Source: a bacterium
Lineage (GTDB): Bacteria; Bacillota_I; Bacilli_A; RF39; UBA660
Reading direction: 5' to 3'
Assembly: GCA_030539175.1 (NCBI GenBank)
Contig: JAUNSN010000001.1
Coordinates: 23,470 to 62,685, forward strand
DNA length: 39,216 nucleotides
Shown here in pieces: positions 1 through 7,545 of this stretch. The notes beneath the pieces were generated by a model. It was not told where the DNA came from, did no database searches, and saw only the letters and a list, made by a program, of their open reading frames with translations. A program made the translations under genes and the position numbers. Positions within the stretch are counted from its first letter, which is position 1, and the number at the start of each line of letters is the position of its first letter.

Positions 1-64
1 GCCAATTACATATTTTAGTAAATACATCTATAAAATGCAGATATTTTCGCACATTAACAGACAA

Positions 65-93
65 ATTATACATTATTTTTTTACAAATGTCAA
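65..93 (-). promoter_or_regulatory. Perfect consensus sigma-A promoter reading off the left edge
   Basis: On the - strand TTGACA (88-93) is followed after exactly 17 bases by TATAAT (65-70). Both hexamers are perfect consensus. The -35 box contains the TGA stop of the EssC-like gene. The predicted start point is near 58. No start codon with a ribosome binding site follows in the remaining bases, so the transcribed gene lies outside the window; a stable RNA operon or a leadered gene are both possible. Confidence 0.7.
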
Positions 94-1688
94 TGTTTTT
101 CAAGATAATTTGATATTTGATTTATTTCGTTAATATTAGTCCCAAAGAAACGAGTTGTCTTTTCGTTGTTCCAGCAATGCGGACAGTGTTTGATATCGTC
201 ATATTTATTTTTGTGAAATGAATTGGTAAAGACTATTATTTTCAAGTCATCGTAACTGTGATATGTGAGCATTTGAAGTATTAAACCATCTAAAAATGTC
301 TTTGTTATATTATAGAGGCCTATTATTGCACTTATGTTATTTTCTGTGAGTGATAAAGAGATGGGTACATCATTCATGATTGTAGATTGATTAATTACGT
401 TTTGTAAAACATCTTTCAATTCGTCTTCCTCTACTTCAAAACGCGGTTTTGGGGATTTTATTTCTATTTCTGGTTCGGAAGTACCATGACCAATTCTTAG
501 CTGTAAAAAGTCTTCGTGTTCTATTTTTCTTTCCCATAAATTCCTTTTTCGTTTGAGGATTATGTTGGCGCATTCTTCTAAGGATGGCATGTTTTCTTCA
601 AGGATGCTTTTTTGTTTCTGAATCTCTGCAGTGATTTCATTTGATTTGTTTTTGATATATTCGGTGTATTTTTTTACTCTTTTTTCTTCTTTTGCCAATT
701 TTTTCCTTTTCATATATTGTTTAGATAAAGCTGGAAAAATTAATGTTCCTGTCATCATAGCAAAAGCCATGATTAACGTGGGAGCGACATTAATCATCGT
801 TGTTTCTCCGTTGATAACTCTTAGAAGGGCGAACAAACCTGTTGTTAGAGATGTTATACCCATGGCTAACATTGGTCCTAGTACATATATTAATGGAGTT
901 TCCTCTGTAGTGTCTTTTGGGGGAATGTCATCTATTTCAATAATTACTTTTTCAATACTATTCTTAAATCTTGGCGGACGAAAAAAATAGTCTTCTGACT
1001 TGTACATTTTCAAAAAATAATCTTGTTCTTTTCTTTCAATGTTAAAATCCATTACTGGAAGAGATCTTGTTGTAAAATTTCTTTGATTACATTGTACTAA
1101 ACCACTAGGGTTGTTTATTAACAAAATATCTCCCACGAGCGAAAATATTAAACCACCTATAAACACTATATCCCCATTAAATAGATATCTATCTGTTGTA
1201 GCAATATTGTTTACATATAAAATAATTGACTTGTGTAAATTACTAACTCGCCAATAGTTGTTTTCAAACACTAACTGAACTTGATTAGCTTCTATTATAG
1301 GATTGTTATAAGAAATGTCTATACTCTCAACTGGGTTATCGCCTCTTTTTATATTTTTTGATTCATTGCCTATAACAATTTTTTTTATTCCTTGTTTAAT
1401 TAATAATTGAATAAAACTTTTATCATAATATTCGCATGTGTATATATAATAACGCAAATTTTCTATGCTATTAACTATCTCATAAAAGGTATATAATTTT
1501 AAATTGCTTGATTGTTCGGCATTAATGATTTTAGTTTCTGAATTTCCTAGTAATTTCCAACTTCCGTTTTGTCCCTCTATACTAACCAATTTGTTTCCTC
1601 GTGAATCAACAACCCAATAATTACCTTTTGTTTCTAGCGGTAGAACAAGGCTAATTATTTTTTCATTATCTAATAACAATACTTTCAT
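90..1688 (-). CDS. EssC/YukB-like type VII secretion protein, N-terminal half only
   Basis: 532 residues from the ATG at 1688, which has GGAGG seven bases upstream; the longer open frame to 1793 runs back through its own promoter (1722-1750) and is rejected. Layout matches the N-terminal third of EssC, the membrane ATPase of Firmicutes type VII secretion: forkhead-associated-like beta domains (about 1-195), an FRPPRF motif at 236-241 (EssC proteins have a similar stretch before the membrane part), two membrane segments (about 267-290 and 299-321), a charged coiled coil, and a soluble segment ending in ISNYLEKH. Whole EssC proteins run to about 1,480 residues and carry FtsK/SpoIIIE ATPase modules; here the frame stops just before the first. 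It could be a split gene, a remnant, or an accessory form. No other type VII gene is visible. Confidence 0.8.
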   Translation of the reverse strand: MKVLLLDNEKIISLVLPLETKGNYWVVDSRGNKLVSIEGQNGSWKLLGNSETKIINAEQSSNLKLYTFYEIVNSIENLRYYIYTCEYYDKSFIQLLIKQGIKKIVIGNESKNIKRGDNPVESIDISYNNPIIEANQVQLVFENNYWRVSNLHKSIILYVNNIATTDRYLFNGDIVFIGGLIFSLVGDILLINNPSGLVQCNQRNFTTRSLPVMDFNIERKEQDYFLKMYKSEDYFFRPPRFKNSIEKVIIEIDDIPPKDTTEETPLIYVLGPMLAMGITSLTTGLFALLRVINGETTMINVAPTLIMAFAMMTGTLIFPALSKQYMKRKKLAKEEKRVKKYTEYIKNKSNEITAEIQKQKSILEENMPSLEECANIILKRKRNLWERKIEHEDFLQLRIGHGTSEPEIEIKSPKPRFEVEEDELKDVLQNVINQSTIMNDVPISLSLTENNISAIIGLYNITKTFLDGLILQMLTYHSYDDLKIIVFTNSFHKNKYDDIKHCPHCWNNEKTTRFFGTNINEINQISNYLEKH

Positions 1689-1721
1689 TTTGTCCTCCAT
1701 ATTTATACTTTTTATATTTAA

Positions 1722-1750
1722 ATCATAGCACAAAATTACTGCTTTAACAA
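1722..1750 (-). promoter_or_regulatory. Promoter of the EssC-like gene
   Basis: TTGTTA (1745-1750), 17-base spacer, TATGAT (1722-1727), with TGC before the -10 (extended -10). Predicted start point near 1715, leaving a short leader to the GGAGG and the ATG at 1688. This position decides the start of the downstream gene. Confidence 0.6.
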
Positions 1751-1796
1751 GATGTTTTTTATTTGAACAAATATAATGTGTATTGAATTTCATTTT

Positions 1797-1832
1797 AAAA
1801 AAGCAACAATTTTTTAATTAACCGTTGCTTTT
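1797..1832 (-). terminator. Intrinsic terminator of the parB-like gene
   Basis: The arms AAAAGCAAC (1799-1807) and GTTGCTTTT (1824-1832) pair over nine bases, and read on the - strand the hairpin is followed by a run of T. The stem overlaps the stop codon of the ParB-like gene. Confidence 0.7.
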
Positions 1833-2466
1833 ATTCCTTTAAATACGGATCCATTGTAAATGGATGTGATTTCATTTTCTCTATTACCTTTAGTGTTTCC
1901 TTAGTACTTAATTGATTATTTAAGGCATTATTAAATACTCTATCTCTAAAAGTTTCATCTTCTATATCTAACAAAATATTAGCAATTTCCTCGGATATTT
2001 TATTATGATGTATCGCATTTAATATCTTACCATTTAAATTTAATATTTTTACTTTAGAATATATATAGTTATTAGATTTACCAGTTATATTAGATAATTC
2101 ATCTATTGTCATACCATTATTTAATTCATTGGAATACACAGTTGCTTCTTCCACTAAAGATAAGTTATTACTTTCGATTATATCCTTTATTTTTTTATCA
2201 TTTGCTTTATTTTCAATATTAGGATTATTAGTTATATAAGCTGGTACCTCTGTTAATTTTGCTAAAATAGCAGCTTTATATAACCTACTACCTGCTACTA
2301 CTTCATATTTATTGCCAATATTACTTAAAACTAGTGGTTGAGTTAAACCATTTATCTTAATAGTATTAACTAATTTATCCATACCTAATTCATCATCATC
2401 TACTTCACTTTGAAATCTATTAGGAATAATATCTTCTATCCTAACTTTGACTATTTTTTTATTCAT
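1831..2466 (-). CDS. ParB/Spo0J/Noc-like protein, short and with a divergent CTP motif
   Basis: 211 residues. The N-terminal part is a ParB-type domain: IxDIxPNRFQ at 10-19, GLTQPLVL at 40-47 and VVAGSRLYKA at 56-65, the place where ParB proteins have GERRxRA, the CTP-binding motif. Here E and the second R are replaced (GSRL). Residues about 115-145 form the helix-turn-helix region (MTIDELSNITGKSNNYIYSKV). Chromosomal Spo0J proteins run to about 280 residues, so the C-terminal dimerisation domain seems reduced or absent. No parA is adjacent and I found no parS consensus, so this is more likely a regulator or a Noc/ParB paralogue than the chromosome partition protein. RBS GGAGGATTAT precedes the ATG. 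Confidence 0.8.
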   Translation of the reverse strand: MNKKIVKVRIEDIIPNRFQSEVDDDELGMDKLVNTIKINGLTQPLVLSNIGNKYEVVAGSRLYKAAILAKLTEVPAYITNNPNIENKANDKKIKDIIESNNLSLVEEATVYSNELNNGMTIDELSNITGKSNNYIYSKVKILNLNGKILNAIHHNKISEEIANILLDIEDETFRDRVFNNALNNQLSTKETLKVIEKMKSHPFTMDPYLKE

Positions 2467-2613
2467 ATAATCCTCCTAAAAATTTGTTACATTAACTTTT
2501 ATTTTATATTTTTCTATACTACTATATATTTGATAAATATCAATTCTCTCTACATTATCCAGCATGATATTGTAATGCAAAAAATTTAAACAAATTTTTT
2601 TTCATTATTGTCA

Positions 2614-2760
2614 TTAATTGGTTAGGCCTATGGTTATATCTTCATTAATAATGGCTTGATAAAACCTATTTAATTGCTTATAATCTTGGTTATCATTATA
2701 ACTTGTTCCATGTTTAGTTATAAAACTACTTTTAAATTCTTTTAAACTGTTTGGTCGCAA
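2614..2760 (-). CDS. Small unknown protein, 48 residues, TTG start
   Basis: The gap between the ParB-like and sigma-factor genes holds an open frame that starts with TTG at 2760, six bases after a perfect GGAGG (2767-2771), and ends in TAA at 2614-2616. The product begins MRPNSLKEFKSSF and ends DITIGLTN; it is polar, has no cysteine and no membrane segment. I recognise no family. The strong ribosome binding site and the mixed polar composition argue that it is translated; it may be a remnant of a longer gene. It is transcribed divergently from the sigma factor. The remainder of the gap (2467-2613) shows only a short inverted repeat, TTGATA/TATCAA. Confidence 0.45.
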   Translation of the reverse strand: MRPNSLKEFKSSFITKHGTSYNDNQDYKQLNRFYQAIINEDITIGLTN

Positions 2761-2827
2761 TATTTTCCTCCTTTTTTCGTTCTAAATTTCATTACTTATC
2801 GATAAAATTATATTGGAAGTGATTATT

Positions 2828-3523
2828 TTGTTTGATTTTTTATTAGAATTAGTTAAGAACCTTTTTTGTTTTACAGGTGCTTATTCTAATAGCATTTTTC
2901 CCGAACCTTTATCAAAAGATGAAGAAGATAAATACATTAAACTAGCAAAATTAGGTGATATTGATGCAAGAAATAAATTAGTAGAGCATAATTTAAGATT
3001 AGTCGCCCACATAGTAAAAAAATTTGATGCGACCAATCATAATATTGATGATTTAATAGGTATTGGAACAATTGGTTTAATTAAGGGTATTGATACTTAT
3101 TCTTTAAAACATAATGTTAGAATTACAACATACTGTGCAAAATGTATTGAAAATGAAATATTAATGTATTTTAGAGCCGATAAGAAAAACAGTAAAAATG
3201 TTAGCATTAATGAGGGGATTGGATTTGATAAAGAGGGTAATGAAATTACTATTTTAGATGTCTTAAGAACACCTAGTGTTGATCCTTTAGATGAAATACA
3301 TAAAAACGATAATATTAAGTTATTGGAAAAATATATGGGAATCTTAACTAATAGAGAAAAAGAAATATTGAAATGGCGCTACGGGCTGGAAAATAATGAT
3401 GAAATTACGCAAAAGGAAATTGCTAAAAAGTTAGGTATTTCAAGAAGTTATGTGTCAAGAATTGAGAAAAGAGCAACTACCAAAATTTTACGTGAATTTA
3501 TTAAGAATAAAAAGACAATTTAA
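2828..3523 (+). CDS. sigK: RNA polymerase sporulation-type sigma factor, sigma-K-like
   Basis: 231 residues from a TTG at 2828, which has GGAAGTGAT upstream; a TTG at 2813 would add five residues. Sigma-70 region 2 is clear (HNLRLVAHIVKKF, then DDLIGIGTIGLIKGIDTY), followed by an IENEILMYFRA block and region 4 with a helix-turn-helix (EIAKKLGISRSYVSRIEKRA). The arrangement, and the sequence FPEPLS before region 2, is that of sigma-K, which in Bacillus directs late mother-cell transcription and is made as a pro-protein. The first about 20 residues here are hydrophobic (FDFLLELVKNLF) and resemble that pro-sequence. No other sporulation gene is in the window; in this lineage it may control something else. 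Confidence 0.85.
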   Translation: MFDFLLELVKNLFCFTGAYSNSIFPEPLSKDEEDKYIKLAKLGDIDARNKLVEHNLRLVAHIVKKFDATNHNIDDLIGIGTIGLIKGIDTYSLKHNVRITTYCAKCIENEILMYFRADKKNSKNVSINEGIGFDKEGNEITILDVLRTPSVDPLDEIHKNDNIKLLEKYMGILTNREKEILKWRYGLENNDEITQKEIAKKLGISRSYVSRIEKRATTKILREFIKNKKTI

Positions 3524-3549
3524 TTTATTACTAGGTATAATGTTTATGT

Positions 3550-3591
3550 CAATTACTCTTTTTATATTATATAATATAAAAAGAGTAATTG
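3550..3591. repeat. Perfect 42-base palindrome
   Basis: The two 21-base halves (3550-3570 and 3571-3591) are exact reverse complements with no loop. The outer part contains ATTACTC/GAGTAAT and the centre is AT only. It lies between the sigma factor and the DUF1653 gene. No T run follows on either side, so it is not a typical intrinsic terminator, although it may still stop transcription or shield the mRNA end. Confidence 0.85.
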
Positions 3592-3663
3592 TAAATAGTT
3601 GTTCGTATAAATACTTGCTATTTTTTATGACTTATTTTATACTGGTTCTTAGGAGGTGGGACA

Positions 3664-3882
3664 ATGGATATTAAAGTTAATTCTATTTACCAACATTATA
3701 AGGGAGATAAATATATTGTTTTAGATATTGCTAAACATAGTGAAACTTTAGAGGATATGGTTATATACCGAGCTTTATATGGCGATAATAAATTGTGGGT
3801 TAGGCCACTTACTATGTTTAATGATACAGTAAACGGCGAAAAAAGATTTAAAATAATAACTATTAGTAGTGTTAAAAGTTAA
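3664..3882 (+). CDS. DUF1653 family protein
   Basis: 72 residues, ATG with AGGAGGTGGG upstream. The pattern YQHYKGDKYIVLDIAKHSET, then YRALYG and LWVRPLTMF, is that of the DUF1653 family, a small beta-rich domain found in many bacteria, usually about 70 residues. The function of the family is unknown to me. It lies downstream of the sigma-factor gene in the same direction, separated by the large palindrome. Confidence 0.85.
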   Translation: MDIKVNSIYQHYKGDKYIVLDIAKHSETLEDMVIYRALYGDNKLWVRPLTMFNDTVNGEKRFKIITISSVKS

Positions 3883-3909
3883 TAATTGTTGCAATAAACA
3901 GAAAACAAT

Positions 3910-3938
3910 TTGACTAGTTTGCCTTTTTGTGGTAAAGT
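3910..3938 (+). promoter_or_regulatory. Probable rpmB promoter
   Basis: TTGACT (3910-3915), 17-base spacer, TAAAGT (3933-3938) with TGG before it, an extended -10. It sits about 30 bases before the ribosome binding site of L28. The -10 matches consensus at four of six positions. Confidence 0.45.
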
Positions 3939-3971
3939 TATATTGCATTTATTACTGAAGGAGGAGATTTT

Positions 3972-4139
3972 ATGGCTAAAAAAATTTCAGGTAAGAAACC
4001 TATGTTTGGAAATAATAGACCTAATTGTTTGAAAGCTACTAGGAAAAAGCAAGGAGTCAACTTACAAACAGTTACTTTAAACGGTAAAAAATACCGTGTT
4101 TCTGCTAGAGAATTAAGAACTATTAAACAATGGATATAA
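3972..4139 (+). CDS. rpmB: 50S ribosomal protein L28
   Basis: 55 residues from an ATG preceded by GGAGGAG. The protein begins MAKKISGKKPMFGNNRPNCL and continues with GVNLQTVTLNGKKYRVSARELRTIK, matching L28: the GKKxxxGNNRxxxxxAxKR start, NLQ, and VSAR at the end. L28 is a small basic protein of the large ribosomal subunit. It has its own promoter and terminator, so it is a single-gene unit. The length is slightly short for the family (about 60). Confidence 0.9.
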   Translation: MAKKISGKKPMFGNNRPNCLKATRKKQGVNLQTVTLNGKKYRVSARELRTIKQWI

Positions 4140-4171
4140 AAAACTTCATATTTTATTATATGAAGTTTTTT
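4138..4171 (+). terminator. Intrinsic terminator of rpmB
   Basis: AAAAAACTTCATAT pairs with ATATGAAGTTTTTT around a six-base loop, ending in a T run directly after the rpmB stop. Confidence 0.85.
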
Positions 4172-4303
4172 ATATGTTTAAAACCTTTGAATTAAGTAAG
4201 AATAAAACTTGGGAATAGATATTTATAGTATAAAAGTGTATCTAACCAACCCCTTAATACATTATATATTTTTTTAAAAAAAATATGAATATATTATAAT
4301 AAT

Positions 4304-4939
4304 TTAAGATATTATTTCTTTTAGTGTTTTTATCGTTTCATTAATATTATTACTATTTGTTATGTAACTTCCCACTACGACAATATCAGCACCATTCTCA
4401 CTTATTTGTTTAATATTATTGCTATTTATTCCTCCGTCTATTTCTATTACAATCTTTTTATTCGCAATCATTTTTTTTACTTCTTTTATTCTATTATAAG
4501 TATTTGTTAAAAATGTTTGTCCAGAAAATCCTGGTTCAACGCTCATAATAAGTATTAAATCTATTTCTTCTAAGTAAGGTTTTAATATATTAATTGGAGT
4601 ACTAGGTTTTATAGCAATTCCACATTTAATATTTTTTTCTTTAATATATTTAATTGATGAAGAGATTTGATTTATTGATTCATAATGAAAGGTAATGTAC
4701 TCAATGTTATTTAAGTCTATATTGTATATATATTCCTTTAATTGATTAGCCATTATATGTATATCTAATGGCTTTTTACATTGCTTTATTATCGCTGTTA
4801 ACTCCCTAGGAGTTAAATTTTTATTATTAACAAACTTACCATCCATAACGTCAAGATGGATATAATCTGCTTGACTATTATTTATTATATCTAATAACTC
4901 ATTGTTTTTTATTCCTAATATTGATATGGATAACTTCAT
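4304..4939 (-). CDS. rpe: Ribulose-phosphate 3-epimerase
   Basis: 211 residues, ATG with GGAGGTAGAT. It interconverts ribulose 5-phosphate and xylulose 5-phosphate in the pentose phosphate pathway. Visible signatures of this TIM-barrel family: ADYIHLDVMDGKFV at 25-38 (metal and substrate residues), ITFHYES, IAIKPSTP, SVEPGFSGQ and EIDGGINSNN near the end with the phosphate-binding VVVGSYI. Length is normal. It is the last gene of the rlmN-prpC-prkC-rsgA-rpe cluster and starts two bases after rsgA ends; this rsgA-rpe neighbourhood is common in Firmicutes. Confidence 0.95.
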   Translation of the reverse strand: MKLSISILGIKNNELLDIINNSQADYIHLDVMDGKFVNNKNLTPRELTAIIKQCKKPLDIHIMANQLKEYIYNIDLNNIEYITFHYESINQISSSIKYIKEKNIKCGIAIKPSTPINILKPYLEEIDLILIMSVEPGFSGQTFLTNTYNRIKEVKKMIANKKIVIEIDGGINSNNIKQISENGADIVVVGSYITNSNNINETIKTLKEIIS

Positions 4940-4941
4940 AT

Positions 4942-5781
4942 CTACCTCCTTAATTGACTAATAAATTTTAAATAGTTTTCATATCGTGTTTTTAAAATTT
5001 TATTATCAGCAACTAACTTTTTTACATAACAACCATCTTCATTTAAATGAAGACAGTCACGATATTTACAGTATTCCAAGTTATCAAACATATCATTCAT
5101 ATTGTCTCTAATGTCGAGTTTAGACATTCCATGAAAATCTACGGAAGAAAAACCTGGTGTGTCAACAATATAACCGCCATTTATTTCGTATAACTCTGTG
5201 TGTCTAGTTGTATGTTTACCTCGTCCTAAAGATTTAGAGATAGTGTCAGTTTTTAAATTTAAATTTTTATCTAGTTTGTTAATTAATGTTGATTTTCCAG
5301 AACCACTTTGACCAGTAAAAACATTAATCTTATTTTTTAATACTTTTGTTAGTTCTTGCTTTTTCGTATTTTCTATAACTTGATAACCAATACTTTTATA
5401 ATAGGATACGATTTTGTTTATTTCTTGTTGTTCTTCTTTATTTAATAAATCTAATTTGGTTAAACATATTATCGGTGTTATATTATTAAAAGAGATAATT
5501 GTTAATAATTTATCAAGTAAATTAGAAGAAAAGTTTGGTTCTTTAACACTTGTAACAATGATAGCTTGGTCGACATTGGAAACAAAGGGGCGAATTAACT
5601 GGTTTTTTCTTCGCTGAATATTCATAATATACTTAGTATCGGGATTAAATGTTACTATATCTCCAACCATAGGTGTTAAACCAATATTTTTAAATTTGCC
5701 TCTTGCTTTACATGTAAATACTTCATTAGTTGTTCTCACTGTATAATCATTACTTATATTTTTCACTATTCTACCTTGCAT
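4942..5781 (-). CDS. rsgA: Ribosome small subunit-dependent GTPase RsgA
   Basis: 279 residues. RsgA is a circularly permuted GTPase that assists late maturation of the 30S subunit. The order of motifs shows the permutation: an N-terminal OB-fold (about 1-65), then G4 (TKLDLL), G1 (GQSGSGKSTLINKL), G2 region (GRGKHTTRHTEL) and G3 (DTPGFSS). The C-terminal zinc site is present (C...C.H...C in EYCKYRDCLHLNEDGC). Length is typical. It is nine bases from the kinase gene prkC, the usual Firmicutes arrangement, so translation of both is probably linked. Confidence 0.95.
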   Translation of the reverse strand: MQGRIVKNISNDYTVRTTNEVFTCKARGKFKNIGLTPMVGDIVTFNPDTKYIMNIQRRKNQLIRPFVSNVDQAIIVTSVKEPNFSSNLLDKLLTIISFNNITPIICLTKLDLLNKEEQQEINKIVSYYKSIGYQVIENTKKQELTKVLKNKINVFTGQSGSGKSTLINKLDKNLNLKTDTISKSLGRGKHTTRHTELYEINGGYIVDTPGFSSVDFHGMSKLDIRDNMNDMFDNLEYCKYRDCLHLNEDGCYVKKLVADNKILKTRYENYLKFISQLRR

Positions 5782-5790
5782 TTTTTCTCC

Positions 5791-7545
5791 TTATGGTAAT
5801 AAACTATTTAGGTTATCGTCATCAGTTGTTGGCTCACTTGTAGATACTTCTTTTGATACAGTTATTTTTAAAGTTACACCCTTAACTATTTTATTTCCCG
5901 CTGGTCTACTTTGAGCTATAACTATTCCTGGTTTATAATTATCATTTTCTTCATAAGTCGTAGTCAAAGTAATACCGTATTCTTCGGCAAATGCTTCCGC
6001 ATCTTCTTCAGTCCAGGCTTCCCCTACCATGTCGGGATATGTATCTTCAACATCAGGTATATATAGTATAATTGTATCTCCTTCACTTAATTTTGTCCCT
6101 GCTTGCGGGTTTTGATCGATTATTTCATCTGTCTTATCAAGATAATCTTGTGGGTTGTCAACTGTTTTTTTCTCTACTAAGACGTGCAACTTCTTAACAT
6201 TTTCTAAAAGAGTTTTTGTTTCAACATTATTTTTTCCAATATAATCTTCTATTTCAATGTAAGCAATGCCGCTTGATTCAATAATAGTAATAGTTGTTCC
6301 TTTTTTAACAGTTCTTCCAATACTAGGAGATGTATCAATAACTTTTCCTTGTTCGATAGTATCGCTACTTTGTTTTTTTACTTCTGTTTCTACATTGAAT
6401 CCTGACTTGGTTAGTTGCTCTTCTGCTTCTATTACTGTCATATTAGAAACATCAGGTATCTTTACATCAGGAACTTTAGTTAATGCGGGTACTACAAAGA
6501 AAATAGTGACAATGGTTGCAAATAAACAAACTAAAGTAATTGATAAAGCTATAACTATTTTTTTGCTGGTTTTCATCTTTGGTTTTTCTTCTATCTGAGT
6601 AATAAGTGGTTCTTCTGTTGGCTCTATAGCACTTTTCAATTCATTTATTTTATGATTATCTATTTCGTTTTCTGGAAATTCAAAAGAATATTTTTTTTCA
6701 TTTTCTCTTTCTAAGGCTGTACTTAAATCCTCTTGCATTTCCCTAACATCATCATATCTATTTTTAGGGTTTTTAGCAGTTGCTTTTATAACTATATTTT
6801 CGATACTTTGTGGAATTAAAGGATTTTGTTTTCTTAAATTAGGAATTGCTTCTTTCATATGTTTAAGGGCGATTTCAACGGCATTTTCTCCTTTAAAAGG
6901 TACTGTTCCAGATAAAAGTTCATACATAACAATACCAAGAGAATATATATCGCTTTTAATAGTTGATGATTGTCCACCAGCTTGTTCTGGTGGTAAGTAA
7001 TGCACACTTCCCATTACTGAATTTGTTTGAGTTAATTGAGTTGCATTTGCTGCCATGGCAATTCCAAAATCAGTAATTTTAACTAAACCATTGTCTAGTA
7101 TAAGTATATTTTGTGGTTTTATATCTCGGTGGATTATATATGCATCATGGGCATGGGCTAACCCTTCTGTTAGTTGACTCATAATATCTATGACCTCAGG
7201 TATCGTTAAAGGGCCTCTCTTTTGAACTAATTGTTTTAATGTTCTTCCCTCAATGTATTCCATGACAATATAGTATTTAGATCCTATACCATCAATATCT
7301 TCTTCTTCACCAACGTCATATACTTCAACAATGTTAGGATGACTCAAATTTGAAACAGCTAATGCTTCTCTTTGAAAGCGCTTTATAAACTTTTCATCAC
7401 TTGACAATTCTCCTCTTAATACTTTTACAGCAACTCGGCGGTTTAGTATGATATCTTGTGCTAAATATACATTTGCCATACCACCTTCTCCGATAGATTT
7501 TAAAATTTCGTATCTCCCACTTATTCTTTTTCCTTTGGATAACAT
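5791..7545 (-). CDS. prkC: PASTA-domain serine/threonine protein kinase
   Basis: 584 residues. N-terminal Hanks-type kinase (about 1-275): glycine loop GEGGMANV, K41 in VAVKVL, catalytic HRDIKPQN (139-146), DFG (159-161) and PPEQ. A basic stretch and one membrane segment (about 329-354) follow, then three extracellular PASTA repeats (about 362-426, 428-500, 501-567), which bind muropeptide or lipid II in the family. The kinase couples cell-wall state to growth and division. The first base of its ATG is the last base of the prpC stop (TAATG), so kinase and phosphatase are translated together. Confidence 0.96.
   Translation of the reverse strand: MLSKGKRISGRYEILKSIGEGGMANVYLAQDIILNRRVAVKVLRGELSSDEKFIKRFQREALAVSNLSHPNIVEVYDVGEEEDIDGIGSKYYIVMEYIEGRTLKQLVQKRGPLTIPEVIDIMSQLTEGLAHAHDAYIIHRDIKPQNILILDNGLVKITDFGIAMAANATQLTQTNSVMGSVHYLPPEQAGGQSSTIKSDIYSLGIVMYELLSGTVPFKGENAVEIALKHMKEAIPNLRKQNPLIPQSIENIVIKATAKNPKNRYDDVREMQEDLSTALERENEKKYSFEFPENEIDNHKINELKSAIEPTEEPLITQIEEKPKMKTSKKIVIALSITLVCLFATIVTIFFVVPALTKVPDVKIPDVSNMTVIEAEEQLTKSGFNVETEVKKQSSDTIEQGKVIDTSPSIGRTVKKGTTITIIESSGIAYIEIEDYIGKNNVETKTLLENVKKLHVLVEKKTVDNPQDYLDKTDEIIDQNPQAGTKLSEGDTIILYIPDVEDTYPDMVGEAWTEEDAEAFAEEYGITLTTTYEENDNYKPGIVIAQSRPAGNKIVKGVTLKITVSKEVSTSEPTTDDDNLNSLLP

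Noticed and set aside
84-92. TGA as tryptophan (Mollicutes code) so that the EssC-like gene continues
   Set aside because: A TAA follows two codons later, and TGA clearly ends other genes (for example at the dnaB/dnaI ATGA overlap).
631-990. 119-residue + strand open frame opposite the EssC-like gene
   Set aside because: It is antisense to a well-supported coding region and has no ribosome binding site.
1689-1793. Upstream extension of the EssC-like frame to an ATG at 1793
   Set aside because: It starts within the T run of the parB-like terminator and runs through the promoter at 1722-1750; the ATG at 1688 has a perfect ribosome binding site.
3450-3674. 74-residue open frame overlapping the end of the sigma factor and the palindrome
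   Set aside because: It lies in another frame of a clear gene and its second half is the palindrome and the leader of the next gene.
4262-4290. AT-only inverted repeat after rpe as terminator
   Set aside because: Runs of T followed by runs of A pair with themselves in any AT-rich gap; there is no GC pair in the stem.
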